Assembly: GCA_019916065.1 (NCBI GenBank)
Contig: CM034244.1
Span: forward strand, 34,409,433-34,473,432
Length of the DNA stretch: 64,000 nucleotides
Direction: 5' to 3'
Source: Vitellaria paradoxa
Taxonomy: Eukaryota; Streptophyta; Magnoliopsida; Ericales; Sapotaceae
The notes under the pieces were generated by a model. The model was not told the DNA's origin and searched no databases. It worked only from the letters and a program-made list of their open reading frames with translations. Position numbers and translations under genes: made by a program. Shown piece after piece: positions 11,407-24,800 of the stretch; within the stretch, counting starts at the first letter, position 1; the number at the start of each line of letters is the position of its first letter.

Positions 11407-13977
11407 GTACAGTAGACTGTCCAAAATGCTACATATTAAAAATAGATGTCTGTATTATAAAACATACTTCATGCTAAATGTTCGGCAAAAATTTTTACCC
11501 TCTTCTCCGTAGACCCCTTCTCTCCGTTGTACATGGAAATTGCCTGCAAGCCAGAAAATAGTGAAATAAAGCGGTCGGAGTTGGTCTCCGACCAAGGACG
11601 CTCTGATGCTTAAGTTAGTTTTTCATAAAGATATAAACTCATGTAAGTCAAGAGAAAGAGAAGAAGATCTGAGAAAAATGAGCCGAAAGAAGAACCACAT
11701 ACGCTGTCTTAGTTTTTGGTATTTATAGATGGAGTGTCTGTCTTGCTTTCTGTTGATTTGATAGCTATTTTATCTTGATAGGACTTAAAGTGGGAGTAGG
11801 TGACTAACATGAAATGTCAGATGATGTAAGTTTCGGGAGCCGTGTAGTAGTGTATTATATAAAGTAATTATACAACGTAACTAGCAAACTATTTAATCCC
11901 AATTTAACTAGAATATAACCCCTGTTCGGGGGGTGCAATTTGTGGTTGGTAGATCACTCTTGTGGTCAGCCAAGCTAATTTTACGCCTCACACTAACATT
12001 TACTTTAAAATTCTCAATCTTGTATGTATCTGTTCAAATTGCAAAAATATGTTTTGTTTCTGCTTATAGAGTTTTCAAAAGATATATACGTATCAAATGT
12101 GTTTTGTATTTTTCTTATTATAATAGAAATGAAAAAACACACACAAATAAAAATGAAAAAAAAAAATTCATAACATTACTCGTTTGGAATGTTAAATTTG
12201 GCTTAAATTTTGTTACGAAACGAGATGAGAGAGAGAGAATTATTTGATTAAATGAGATTGCGGAACCAAGCAGGATTTGTGATGCATGGTTACAATTATG
12301 CAAGCTCAATTATTTACTTGGAATTATCGGAGTATCTGAGCACGCAACCTCAATTATTTAATAATTATTTACTCTAAATAATTAGAATATTTAAATTAAC
12401 TTGCGCATACCTCGACTAAGTGATTCGAATTGGCACTGAGAAATAAGCGGAATATCTTATCAGTTAAATTATCATTCAGGTTACAATTATATCACTCAAG
12501 ACAAAAAAATTTATTAAAAACAATCTAAACTACAACAACCATTGTGCAAGTTAGAAAAATATAAATACATTTCATTCTTAATTTTTTATACTTTAACAAA
12601 TATTATCTGTGTTCTATGCGATTATAAAGAAAACATTAAAAGTATTGGTAAAGTTAAAAAACTAAGGGTAAATTATATTTACTTCTCCTTAATATTTAAG
12701 TAATTACATTCAGTATCCACAATATTTAAAAGTTATATTTGTCTCTTTTATTTTAAAATGTTGTTAACATTGACCCCTTCCGATAAAATCAATCATTAAA
12801 ACTTAGCATAAAATGTCAAATAAACCAAGATTTTAAGTATTTTTCTTATTTTTCCTCTTTCTCTTTCATATTTCGTCAGTTTTCTTTACAAAATTTTTTT
12901 GTTTTTACTTAATTTTGGAAATTTTTCTAAACAAAACTAACAAAAATATGAGGGATGTGGATAAAATAAAAAAATACCAAAAATTTTAGTTATTTTAACA
13001 TTTTCTGTTAAATTTTAACAGTTAATTTTATCAGAAAGGAGTTAATATTAATAATATTTCAAAATAATAGAGGTACTTGTAATTTTTAAATGTTGTAAAT
13101 GTCGTGTAATAAACCAAATATTAAAATGAGGTAGATGTAATTTACCCAAAAATTAATGAAAATTTTATTTTAGTGAAACTTTTTAGTTTTCAAAAATATC
13201 CTTTAACCTTCCATTATATTTAAATATTAAATGAAATAACTTCTAAAAACTACTCCTAATTAAGTCATTTTACAAATTTTAACTACCACATTATTTTACT
13301 TTTATATTCTTAATTAAATTACATTAATAAATTTTTTTATAATTTTATTTTACTTAAAATAAAAAATTTAACAAAAACTACGTGTGCACACAGATGTAAC
13401 TGTATTCTCCACAAGAGCATTATTTATGTTTTTTCAACCTTCGTTTTGCCTTATTGATTTTTTTTTAAATTATTTTTTTTTATAGATTTAAGGGATACTA
13501 TTTTACATTTATATAAAAAATTGCAAAAAAAAATCTTTAAAATATAATAATTAAAAGGAAGTTAACACTTGTGACCTGACACGTGTGAACCAATACGTGT
13601 GAAGGCTCGTGACGACGAAAGCATTTATTTTGATCTGCAGTTTAGAATGACAAATATATATATATATATATATATAAGAAACATTGTCCAAAACAAAATA
13701 TTTGATAAAATACCGTTAATGAAAAACTTGACAATACTTTTTTAATTTGTCTTAAAAAAAATTATAAAACTGCGTTTTCTTTGTTTCATATTATCAATTA
13801 TGTGACAAACGCATTTTCATATTACTTTTTGTGTGTAAAACAATTCGAACTTCAAGCTGATCTTCCTCTCACCTTTTTATCCTCTTCCTTTTTCTTTCTT
13901 AACTAGTTCTGCTATATTTTTTTTTTCTTGTTCTCTTTTACATATTGATATTTTTTTCAACCGCTGTATACTAAAAA
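11407..13977. other. Intergenic DNA with a possible LTR fragment
   Basis: About 11480-11880 is GC-richer and contains the inverted repeat GGTCGGAG-TTGGT-CTCCGACC at 11573-11593. It may be an LTR-retrotransposon fragment, but I could not define its ends. The rest is AT-rich, with a TA run near 13652-13674. The open frame at 11933-12247 shows no family resemblance. Confidence 0.4.
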
Positions 13978-14890
13978 TTAAAGAAATATATTAAAAATTT
14001 TAAAGAGGTTGAATAGAATTGATAAGGATAAGAAGGGAAAAAACAGAATAAGAAGAAAAGTGGAAAATAATAATAATAGATAAGAAGATAAAAAAGAACA
14101 GAATAAGGAGAAAAGAGGAAGATAATAATAATAATAGTTAATAAGAAAAAAAAAACAAAAGAATAGAATAAGAAGAAAAGAGGAACATAATAATAATAAT
14201 AATAAATATACGCGTGTAGAAGAGGGAGGATAAGAAGGAAAGAAAAAGAGAATAAAAAAAGAAAAGGATAAGAATAATAATAAATATTTACGCTCTATAG
14301 AAGAGGATAAGAAGAAAAAATAAGAAGAAGAATAAGACAAAAATATTATTAAATGTAAGAAGAAGAGAATAAAAAGAAAAGAAAAAGACAAAAATAATAA
14401 TAGATATATACAGGATGTGTTTAGAATGATAAAAAGTGAAATAAGTTGTGAGTTCGTAATTCGTACAGTGAGATAAAAAGTAAATAAATTTTAGAAATTT
14501 TTAAAATTTTTGAGAGAATTTTTGTGTTTTTTAGTACACCAAACGGTGCCACACTCTATAAAAGAGAAGAAAAGAAGATGATAAAAAAAAAAAAAGATAA
14601 AAATTAATATTAAATGTATACTTTGTACTGAAACGTAGAAGATAATAAGAATGAAACAAGCGAAAGATAAAAATAAAAGGGAAAGATAAGAACAATAATA
14701 TATAAAAAAACACAATAAGAGAGATAATGTCTTTTTATAGGTAAAGCAACAACACATTATAAGATTGCATTTTCAAGGGCAATATTTTATTGATTACTTT
14801 CTTTTAAAGAATATTTCTCATATCTTTTACTATCTTAACGAGAGAGAACAAAAAAAAAAGAAAAAGAAAAAAAAAAAAAAAAAAAAACAA
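13978..14890. repeat. Purine-rich degenerate tandem repeat tract
   Basis: The + strand is almost pure A/G over long runs, with recurring words such as GAATAAGAAGAAAAG and GATAATAATAATA at a spacing of roughly 60 bp. A family-A MITE (14413-14556) is inserted in it. The Ser/Phe/Leu-only frames on the minus strand are a consequence of this composition and are not genes. Long purine mirror tracts can form triplex DNA; this is inference only. Confidence 0.6.
14413..14556. mobile_element. Short MITE, local family A, copy 2
   Basis: This copy of the family-A core (GATAAAAAGTGAAATAAG, TTCGTAATTCGTACAGTGAG) ends CACCAAACGGTGCC. It sits inside the purine-rich tract, which resumes on both sides. No clear target duplication. 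Confidence 0.6.
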
Positions 14891-15230
14891 CTACGATGAA
14901 ACACGCGTTACGTGTGATCGATGGGGAGCAACGCCGCCTGCCCATACACCAGCATGGCTCCACAACCTTCCCCTATTGAAATCGAACCCCACAGAAAGCC
15001 AAGTTTGGAGCCCAATCGATGCATAATAAGTGTAATTTTTAAATTGACCACTACGTGTAAGATTCAGTGTGATTTATTCAAATCATTCCAACCCTTAAAT
15101 AATTATCTTTAACCAAAATTAATGGCCAAAAAATACACTAACCCTGCACCGGTGCTAATCGCACCGGCTGGGCTCCGAATTCCGAAAAAGCCTGGTGCTC
15201 CCTTGTGGGTTCACGCCGTCCTCACCAGAT

Positions 15231-15262
<32 letters not shown>

Positions 15263-16855
15263 TACCTCTCTGTCTAGCTTTCTTTTACAAAGCACCAATT
15301 TGGGTTGACTTTCTTTTATAGCTATTTGTTTTGTCGTATATGACTTTTTTTCACTAAAATATTTTTTTTTCATTTAGAAGACGTAACTTTTAACTATATT
15401 AACGCATTTGTTAAAAAAAAATCAAAAATTATCATCAACTGTTTGGCTAGAAAATATAATGAAAAAGTTAATTTTTTTCTTTTAAGTTTTACCCAAATGG
15501 ATATGAATTTTTTATGAATGTGATTAACACAACTAAAAAGTTATAACTCTAAGAAAAAAAATCAAATTTAGGTTAAAAAAAAAAGCCATACAAGATAGGA
15601 AAAAAATTACCAAAAATCCTAAAAGCTATTTTCAATCCAAACAAAGCCTTCAAAGATAAAATTTTGTGATGATCCTCCACTTGACTCCATTCAAATTGAT
15701 GGCTAGGCTTTATTTCGCAACTATCAACTGGACTCTATATTTATTTATTATTTTTTTTTTGGGTGTCTCGTGGGATTTTTTAATTAAAATTTATTTTTTT
15801 ATTTAATAACTTTTCGCATGTTCTTCATATTTATAAAAAAAAAAAATTAAAAATAACTGAATTCACGTACATGCCAACTCTTTTTTGCCCGTATGTAAAT
15901 TTTTCCTTCTAAGCATTTTTAAATCTTTTTTATAAATGCAATAACATATTTAAAAACTATCAAATAAAAAAATTTTGATAAAATATAAATTATATAAAAT
16001 GAAACCTAGAAAAAAGAAAAAGAAAAACTAACGATTCCCAAACTCAGCCTTAAAATATTGCAAGCAGCAAAAAATTTGTACGAGCTACCATTATAACATT
16101 TTTCACATTTTCCCCTGATTAGTTCGTGCTGCCCCGCAGGAAGATGAGAACAAATATTTATCCATCCCTCTTTTTTAATTTAAGATTCTTACTTCATGCT
16201 CAGAAATAATTTTGGGAAACAAGGTAAGGAAAATAAATCAGAAATCCTAACAGACAGACTTGCGATCCTGAATCTTAATAACTCTGTGGACTTCACAAAT
16301 TATCTGAGACATTAAAAGACATTTTTTTAATTCTATAACACCTTGCGGTCAGCCTTCCCTGCTCACTGGTCTGCCAGTCAGCCCTTTGTTGGGGCTCATA
16401 ATCAACTTCTAGCCTTCAGAAAAATTGTCAGTGACACTTCAAATGTCAAAGATGATGAATGTTCATCAAATAGAGTCAGTTTCTGCGTTATATCAAGCTC
16501 TTAATTTCGGGCGCAGGGAAGCTAATATCGCTTCCCGATGTTAGCCTCAAACATCAGATCAGGACCGTTGGAATGCAAATACAACGGTTCGAATTCATTC
16601 ACATATTTTTAATTTACAAAATACTTAACTGAATCTAAACCATTATATTTTAATCCAACCGTCCATGAGCTTGATGTCACAAAACTAACACCGCACAACC
16701 ATGACAGCCTCCCCCTTTTCCTTTTTTGAGATGACGAGAAAATGGTTGACATGATGGAAAGGCAACAACGTCAAAACTAACCTCGGGGTACAGATCTAAA
16801 AGTTTGCAAAGACTGTTCATGTTCAAAGGCGAACGGAGCCAAGCCAGCTAGATGT
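14891..16855. other. Region between the purine tract and the 3' end of IPT9
   Basis: No gene is supported. A GC-richer patch at 14895-15260 includes CACCGGTGC and GCACCGGCT words and a TC run at 15229-15259. It could be a promoter or leader of an unrecognised transcript. About 16510-16700 repeats part of 2530-2690 (word TTCATTCACATATTTTTAAT). The last few hundred bases should include the IPT9 3' UTR. Confidence 0.4.
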
Positions 16856-18836
16856 TTATTGACAAATAAATTCAGCAGGATTCCCTTGAGTTCTCCTTAT
16901 CCAGTCCAAAATGCCAGAACAATCACCTCGGCTAATAAAATGCCTTTACAAACAGAACATAGATTGGTAAAAATTTGTAATTGGTACCCCAAAAAAGTGA
17001 AAGAGTAAGTTGGGTTTCAACTTCTTGACGTTTGGTTGGCACAAACCAAAAAATTCTAACTAGAACAATTCAAACGTGGTCTCGCTTGCCCGTTCGAACG
17101 GTTACTATCAAAAAAGTTGGCAAAATTTGGTGAAAGTTTGTAAAATTTGGAGTTTCAAATCAAACGTACAAAAAACAAGTATGGGCAAAAGTTGGTAGAA
17201 GTTTGTAATTGTACCAGGGCCCCCTTAGCCCTTTGAGATGAATAAGGTAAGTGCATTAACGAGTTCCCAAAAAAGTATACCTATTCTTTGGGCAGTAGGC
17301 CTTTAGTTCTGAAATCTGCCGGCGGTCGGTTATGTCTTTCTCCATAGTAAGTGATTCAGGCACAGTCAAACTTCCAGTATGGTCATAATATGCATCGTAT
17401 ATGAAGTTTAGCACCTTTTCCTGCAGAACTTACCCCATTTAGAGGCTAGCATAAAGAGTATGCAAGTCCCTTGAGTAATAGGCGAAGTTTAATAAAGTAA
17501 TTTCATTTTTGCATATGGCATGAACTTCTATGGGCTTTATCCGATTTGTGTTGTGACAATGAATTTTGTTGCTATAGTCATATAGCTAAGTAAAGAAACA
17601 AGAATGACATACCAAGGGTTTAGAAGCATTAATCCAATGATAAATGTGCTCATTACGGAACCATGTCAATTGCCTTTTTGCAAAATTTCTGCATATAGAG
17701 TACAATTCTAGGATTTAAATTTTTTGAGAAAAGCTTCTGAAGCTATCAGAACTACACAGTACATAAATATTTTATCAGACGGAAACTTGAAATTCAAAGG
17801 TTGACAAACTTGGGCATATACATGACATCCCAAGCAGTAGCTAAACTGATAGAATCAAATATATCAGTATAGAGGTAAAAACAGGATTATGTAAAGTGTT
17901 ACAAACATAGAATGAAATTGGTTCAATTGAAAAAAGTTCCATTGTAAATTTTTTAACACATTAAGACGCAAAACAAAATGCAGTTAAGGCAAGCTAATCA
18001 AGGTGCTGTTACTAGCCTAAACTTTTTTGCAACAATTGTAAAAGAGGAATCCACTCTCCTGAACAAAGATTTTATGGGATCTCTTCATTATCCTTAATAG
18101 CATTCCCAACCAAAAATTTTCTTCCCTTTCCAACTAGAAGACAAAAGAGTTCATGATTTTTGGGTATCAGGTTAGGAAACATGGATTTTTGTGTGCGTGT
18201 GTGTTAGGTTGTTAATCTCCTGAACAAATACCCCTCCGGATAGCTAAGAATGATTTGATAGACAGGCAGAGCTCGGTGGCTTTGAGGCTGTTTCCTCTTA
18301 AACACTCAAAGCAAAGAGCACTTAATGTTTTGGGATGCAAGCCAAAGGGACATTTTCCTAGGTTTAAGTAAATGAAATTTTCCACTGAGCTGAATCCTGT
18401 GTGTGTATTTGGCTTAACAATGGTAAAATTTAGTAGTTCACATGCATAATCAGACAAAATCTAATATTAACCACATAAAAAGTAGTACCTGATCATATAA
18501 CATTGCCAAAAAATATTAAAAAACAAGACAACATAACATAATACCTAGATGCTTTCTGAAATTCAGATAAGAAAGTATAAAAGTCCCTGGTGGAACTCCA
18601 CCCCCCTTGCTCTCTACACTTGAGTAAATATTCCATGGCCTGAAATGCAAAAAAGCTAATTAAGGCTCTCCACCATTTGGCTACAATAGAAAATCGATTA
18701 TCTCATAAAAGGCAATCACCTATACAAGAAATGTAACTGCAAGGTTTCCATGTCTAATAGAAACCTTATTTTTGTTTTTCGATCATGTGCGTGCGAGCAT
18801 GTGCGTGTGCATGCGCGCACACGCCCGTGCGCATGC

Positions 18837-18875
<39 letters not shown>

Positions 18876-21800
18876 TGAGTAAATCCTTGAAGATAAGTTC
18901 ATTCAAGGGATGACAAATTCCTACAACTCTATATCAAGGAAAAATGTTATTGTTGAACTGGACGCTAGAAAATTAAGACAACTAAAATATTCCATACAAA
19001 GTTTCTGCCTTCATTGAGGCAACAGAACCACCATGCAACCAATGCAGCTCCATAACGTAAGGCTTGTCCAACAACAACTCGGCACATCTAGTCACTAAAG
19101 CCTAACAAAAAATAGTTCAACTGCCCTTCTGCATAGCAATTTCTCGTAAGTTCCCCCCCAGCCTATGAACTTCCACCTAACCAAAGCACAAGTTGGATGT
19201 CCCTCTCTTTCTCAGAGACTGTTTAACTGCAGTTAAAAACAGGGATTACCCATTCCAGCTTCTTTTCAGTAATTTTTCCCTAATTTTGAGCCTAGAGAAA
19301 AGTGTGGGCTTGGAGTAATGGTAAGGTAGTTCCATCACGGCCTTGAACCCTGGAAACGCTTCTCTATGAGCAGGGTAAGCTTGCATAGATCTGACCCTTC
19401 TCAGATCCTACAATACAAGAGTCTTGTGTACTAGATTGTCCTTGTTTGAGGCCTCAAGAGAGCTTAGTAGTCTTGATTCTATATGTTATTTCCAGGTTTT
19501 TTTGCCAAACCCTAAAGCCGAGCTTTTGTACACATGGAGGGTGGTACAACAAATAAGAAAAGGAAAGAGGAAGATTTGAAGAAGGGGGTACATCAGTCAG
19601 GTGGATTAAAAGAAAAAGAAACAGAAAATGAAGAAGTAGAGATGAAGAAGATAGAGAGGGTGAAAGAATTAAACAGCGAATGTTGTAATGAACAGTTGCC
19701 TGGTACAATGAAGGAAAAGAGCATTGTTGACCCTCAGATCAGCTTTAGGGAATTACACATGGCGGGTTCGGATTCTCCTTTAGGCATTCTCGATTACAGC
19801 CATCCAAGGAAGTCAAGTGTATGGCCAGCAGACTCCCCAACCAAAGGGGTAAGTGGGAACTGTAAGTTCATTAATGCTGAACAGAAGCATGGGGAAGTTA
19901 GAAAAGCAAGCATATGCAAGGCATCACAGGCTTTTGGAAGCATGGCGACTCAGCAGAAGGAATTACAGAGCGGGCTTGGGAATGAGCTACTTGCATTGGG
20001 CCCATTTAATTATGAAGATAAACCTTATGTATTCTTCTAGGATAATGTTCTGCTGTTCTGCTGTAGCTGCTGTTAATGCTACAGTAGTCGGTCATTATTC
20101 TTCTTATTTAATTCTGGTAGCATAGAGGAGGTGATGGGGCTTTCAACTTAGATATTTAGTATTGATTTAATTACTAAGACTGTTCAGCTATTTAGACCTT
20201 TAAGCTATAGGTACTCTTGTATAAATAGGGCTGTAATTATTCATTGTATATAGCTTTTTTTTACCAATTCTGCTACATGGTATCAGAGCATTTCGATTCT
20301 TCTTCCTAGACTAAGGCTTGTCCTCCTTAGTTATACCTGTGTTTGGGCTAAGGGCTGTCCTCCCTAGCCACGTCAATTCCTTTGCTAAGGTTGTCCTCCT
20401 TAGTTCTTGTTCCATCAGCTGATTGTCTAGATGAGTTCAGAGAAAAATTCTAAAACTCCTTCATCTAATCAGTCCCAAGTCTCAATGACCTCTCAAGCTC
20501 TCGGAGAGGCCACAGCCTTACAGATCACCAACCATAAACTGAATGGAAGGAATTTCATTCAATGGTCTAGATCTGTCCTGTTAGTCATCCGCGATAGAGG
20601 GAAGATGGGCTATCTTAATGGAGATATTAAGCAGCCCAAAGCTGAGGACCCAACTTATGAAAATTGGGAAATCAATAACTCAATTATCATGGCCTGGTTA
20701 ATTAATTCCATGGAGCCTCAAGTCAACAGAACCTACCTCTTCCTGGACACAGCACAAGCAATCTGGAGTGCTGTGAATACCAACTACTCAGATCTGACAA
20801 ATGCCTCTCAAGTGTTCGAAATAAAGAATCGTTTGAAGGAGATAAAGCAAGGAAGTTTGGAGGTGACTGCATACTACAATGAGCTGCAGATTCTTTGGCA
20901 AGAACTCGACTTACATTATGAAGCCGACTGGGAAGGATTAGACGATAAAGTAAAGTTCAAAAGACATCTAGAGAAGGAGAGGTTATATGAATTCTGGGCT
21001 GGATTAAACAGAGAGTTGGATGAGGTTAGAGGAAGGATTCTTGGCCACAAGCCTCTATCTTCCTTGGATGAAGCATTTGTAGAAGTCAGAAGAGAGGCTA
21101 GTAGGAGAGTCATGCTTGGAGTTGGTGGGAGTAAGGAAGCTGCAGTAGGCAGTGACAGACCCATTGACACCACTGCCCTATTAGTGAAAAATGTTCGTGA
21201 CCAAAGAAGCTATCAAAAAGGGGAAAAGGGAAGCAGGCCCTGGTGCAGTCACTGCAGCAAACCAGGACACACCAGATAGGTCTGCTGGGACCTCCACGGG
21301 AAGCCTGCTAACTGGAAACCTCGGGGCCAAAATAAAGGCAAGAGCTTCCAGGTTCAAGTAGAGGAGAAAACTGCTCCAGAACAGCAAAGTTTTTTACTGC
21401 ATCCAGCAAAAACTGCCCCAGAATAGCAAGGTTTTGTCCTTACTAAACTACAACTGGAGCAGCTGCAGAAGCTGTTGAGCCAAACTGCATCCAGCAACTC
21501 AAACATCTCTGCACTGACTTCCAGCACTGCACTGCATACCAAAAGTGCTGATTCTTGGATGCTGGATTCAGGTGCTTCTGACCACATGACAGGTGACATG
21601 GCCTTGTTCTATGCATACAGCCCTTGCTAAAAAAAAACTAGAGTAAAAGTAGCTGATGGCTCTTACTCTAGGGTGGTTGGTAAAGGATCTGTCCATCTCT
21701 CAAACAAAATCTCTCTCCACTCTGTTCTTTATGTTCCAAATCTTACTTGTAATCTGATTTCCATCAGAAAACTCACTGATGAGCTAAAATGTTGTGCTAA

Positions 21801-24800
21801 ATGCAGTCCTACTGGCTGTGAATTTCAGGGACTGAATTCAAGGATGATGATTGGCAATGTTAAGGTGAAAGATGGGCTCTACTATCTCGAGACTGACAAA
21901 GAACCAGCAAAATTTAGTGCATTGGCAGAAAATGTATCTTCCTCTAGTTTCAATCATGATGAAATTATGTTATGGCACTATAGGTTAGGCCATCCAAATT
22001 TCTCCTAATTAAAGAGACTGTTTCCAGATTTATTTCTTAATAAAAATCCTAGTTTCTTTCATTGTGAATTTTGCTTGCTTGCTAAACATCATCGTGCATC
22101 CTTTCCCATCAAACCTTACCAAAAATCCCAACCTTTTTCTTTAATACACAGTGACATTTGGGGACCCTCTCGGGTAACAAATATATCTGGTACTAGGTGG
22201 TTTATAACCTTTATTGATGACCATACAAGGGTGTGTTGGGTATACCTATTGAAGGAAAAATCTGAAGCTACAAAAGCTTTCCAATCTTTCCATTCTATGA
22301 TTTTAACTCAATTCCATGTTCCCATTAAAACTCTAAGAACTGATAATGGGAAAGAGTACTTCAATTCTCCTCTCAATGAATACCTCTCAAAAAATGGGAT
22401 ACTACACCAAAGCTCTTGTACAAATACACCACAACAAAATGGGGTAGCTGAGAGAAAAAATCGACATCTTGTTGAGGTTGCTAGAGCTTTAATGTTCACC
22501 AAGAATGTCCCAAAATATCTGTGGGGTGAGGCTATCCTAACAGCCTCCTATTTGATGAACCAAATGCCCTCAAAACCCTTAAACTTCTCTGTCCCTTTAA
22601 CCAACCTCCTTCTTCTCTACCCAACATTTAGAACCATGACCTCTCTACCCCTTAAAATTTTTGGGTGCACTGTGTTTGTCCACAATCATTCCTCAAATTT
22701 GTCCAAACTTGATCCCAAGGCCATTAAGTGTATTTTCATTGGGTACTCTCCAACCCAACGTGGCTACAAATGCTACTCTCCTAACCTCCGTCGAGTGTTT
22801 GTGTCTATGGATATTTCTTTTATTGAGTCTCAATCTTTTTTTCCCAATCCTTCTCTTCCAACAGAGAGTTTGAGTGAAGAAAAATCTTGGGATCAGCCAG
22901 GGGATACAAATCAGTCCACAGACCATAACACACTACCTGCAGTACTGCCCTACCAATCCTCTTCCCTACCTATAAAACCTAACACTATCTCATATGTTGA
23001 TACTAGGAGAGGTACTCCTCTGCCAAGGGAAGGAATTGACATCACTGACTCTCAGCCTGAGGGTCAATTGCTGGTCTATACAAGGAGAACACAGCAACAG
23101 CAACAATGCCAATCTGACTTGAATTCCAGTTCCCAGAACAGAGCAGAAAATTCTGATCCCCAGAACCTGCAAGGCAGAACAGAAATTTCTGATCTCCAGA
23201 ATCAGAATCTGCGAGACAGAGCAGCAGATTCTGATTTCCACCAGAACCTGATTACTCAGAACCTGCAGCCTACAGCAGATTCAGATCAGTATTTAATTGA
23301 CCAGAATCCACAGGCTGCTGCAGAACCAAATCTGGATCTACATTGGCCTATTGCTTTAAGGAAAGGCACCAGGTCTTGCACACAGCACCCAATCTCCAAG
23401 TTTGTGTCCTATGCAAGGCTATCCCCTAAGTTTTATGCTTTTACAGCTGCCCTCTCACAAACTTCCATTCCTAAAAATATAGAAGAAGCACTAGCAGATC
23501 CTCACTGGAAAGCTGCTGTGCAAGAAGAGATTAATGCATTTAGAAGGAACAAAACTTGGGAAATGGTGAAGCTACCTGCAGGGAAAAGGACAGTTGGCTG
23601 CCAATGGGTATTTACTATAAAATATAATGCTGATGGCAGCATTAACAGGTACAAAGGCAGGCTGGTTGCTAAAGGATTTACACAAACATATGGAATTGAT
23701 TATCAAGAGACCTTTGCACCGGTGGCAAAACTAAATACAATAAGGGTCTTACTATCTTTGGCAGCCAATCTTAGGTGGTCTTTACAACAACTAGATGTGA
23801 AGAATGCCTTTCTGAATGGAGATCTACATGAAGAGGTTTATATGGATGCACCTCCTGGATTTGAAGAAGGGAATAACAAGGTCTGCAAACTAAAAAAATC
23901 TCTCTATGGTCTGAAGCAGTCACCAAGGGAATGGTTTGACAAGTTTACTCAAGCTGTGAAAGGAAAGAAGTTCAGTCAAGCCCAAACTGATCACACCTTG
24001 TTCTACAAACACTCTCCGGAGGGTAAGGTGACTATTCTAATTGTGTATGTAGATGATATTATTGTCACTGGAGATGATATTGAGGAATTAGCATCCTTAA
24101 AGAGATACTTGGCTAAGAAATTTGACTTGAAGGACTTGGGCACTTTAAGGTACTTCCTTGGTATGGAAGTGGCTCGCAGCAGCTCAGGAATTACAATAAA
24201 TCAGAGGAAGTATGTGCTTGACTTACTGCAAGAAGTGGGGATGTTGGGTTGCAAGCCCTCCGAGACCCCTATGGATCCCAATAAAAAGTTGGGATTGGAA
24301 GGAGGTGAAGAAGTCAACAAAGAAGGATATCAAAAATTGGTAGGGAAGCTAATCTACTTATCCCACACTCGACCTGACATTGCTTTCTCTGTAAGTGTGG
24401 TGAGTCAGTTCATGCACTCTCCAAAGAAACAACATCTTGAGGCTGTAATTAGAATACTCAGGTACCTCAAAAATACACCAGGAAAGGGGTTGTTCTTCAA
24501 AAGAGGAGATCACCGAATGGTGGAGATCTACACTGATGCAGATTGGGCAGGTTCTGCTGTAGATAGGAGATCTACCTCAGGTTATTGTACCTATGTATGG
24601 GGCAATCTAGTAACTTGGAGAAGTAAAAAACAGCCTGTGGTTGCAAGGAGTAGTGCTGAAGCTGAGTTCAGAGCATTAGCTCATGGAATTTGTGAAGGAA
24701 TCTGGCTTAAGCGATTATTAAAAGAACTAAGGATGCCTAACTACAGTCCTATGAAGATATACTGTGACAATCAAGCAGCAGTAAGTATAGCACAGAATCC

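Noticed and set aside
13978..14757. Minus-strand open frames of 137, 88 and 60 codons
   Set aside because: Composed almost only of Ser, Leu, Phe, Ile and Tyr because the strand is pyrimidine-rich; no domain and repeat-derived.
14921..15112. 63-codon frame MGSNAACPYTS...
   Set aside because: Good initiation look but no homologous motif, and it runs into AT-rich sequence; not enough to call a gene.
20013..20277. Idea that the 5' LTR belongs to the upstream open frame as a gene 3' end
   Set aside because: The exact AATTA duplication and the second LTR show that the frame was simply interrupted by insertion.
20916..23241. Several minus-strand frames inside the copia element
   Set aside because: Shadows of gag-pol; they match nothing and the plus frame has all retroelement motifs.
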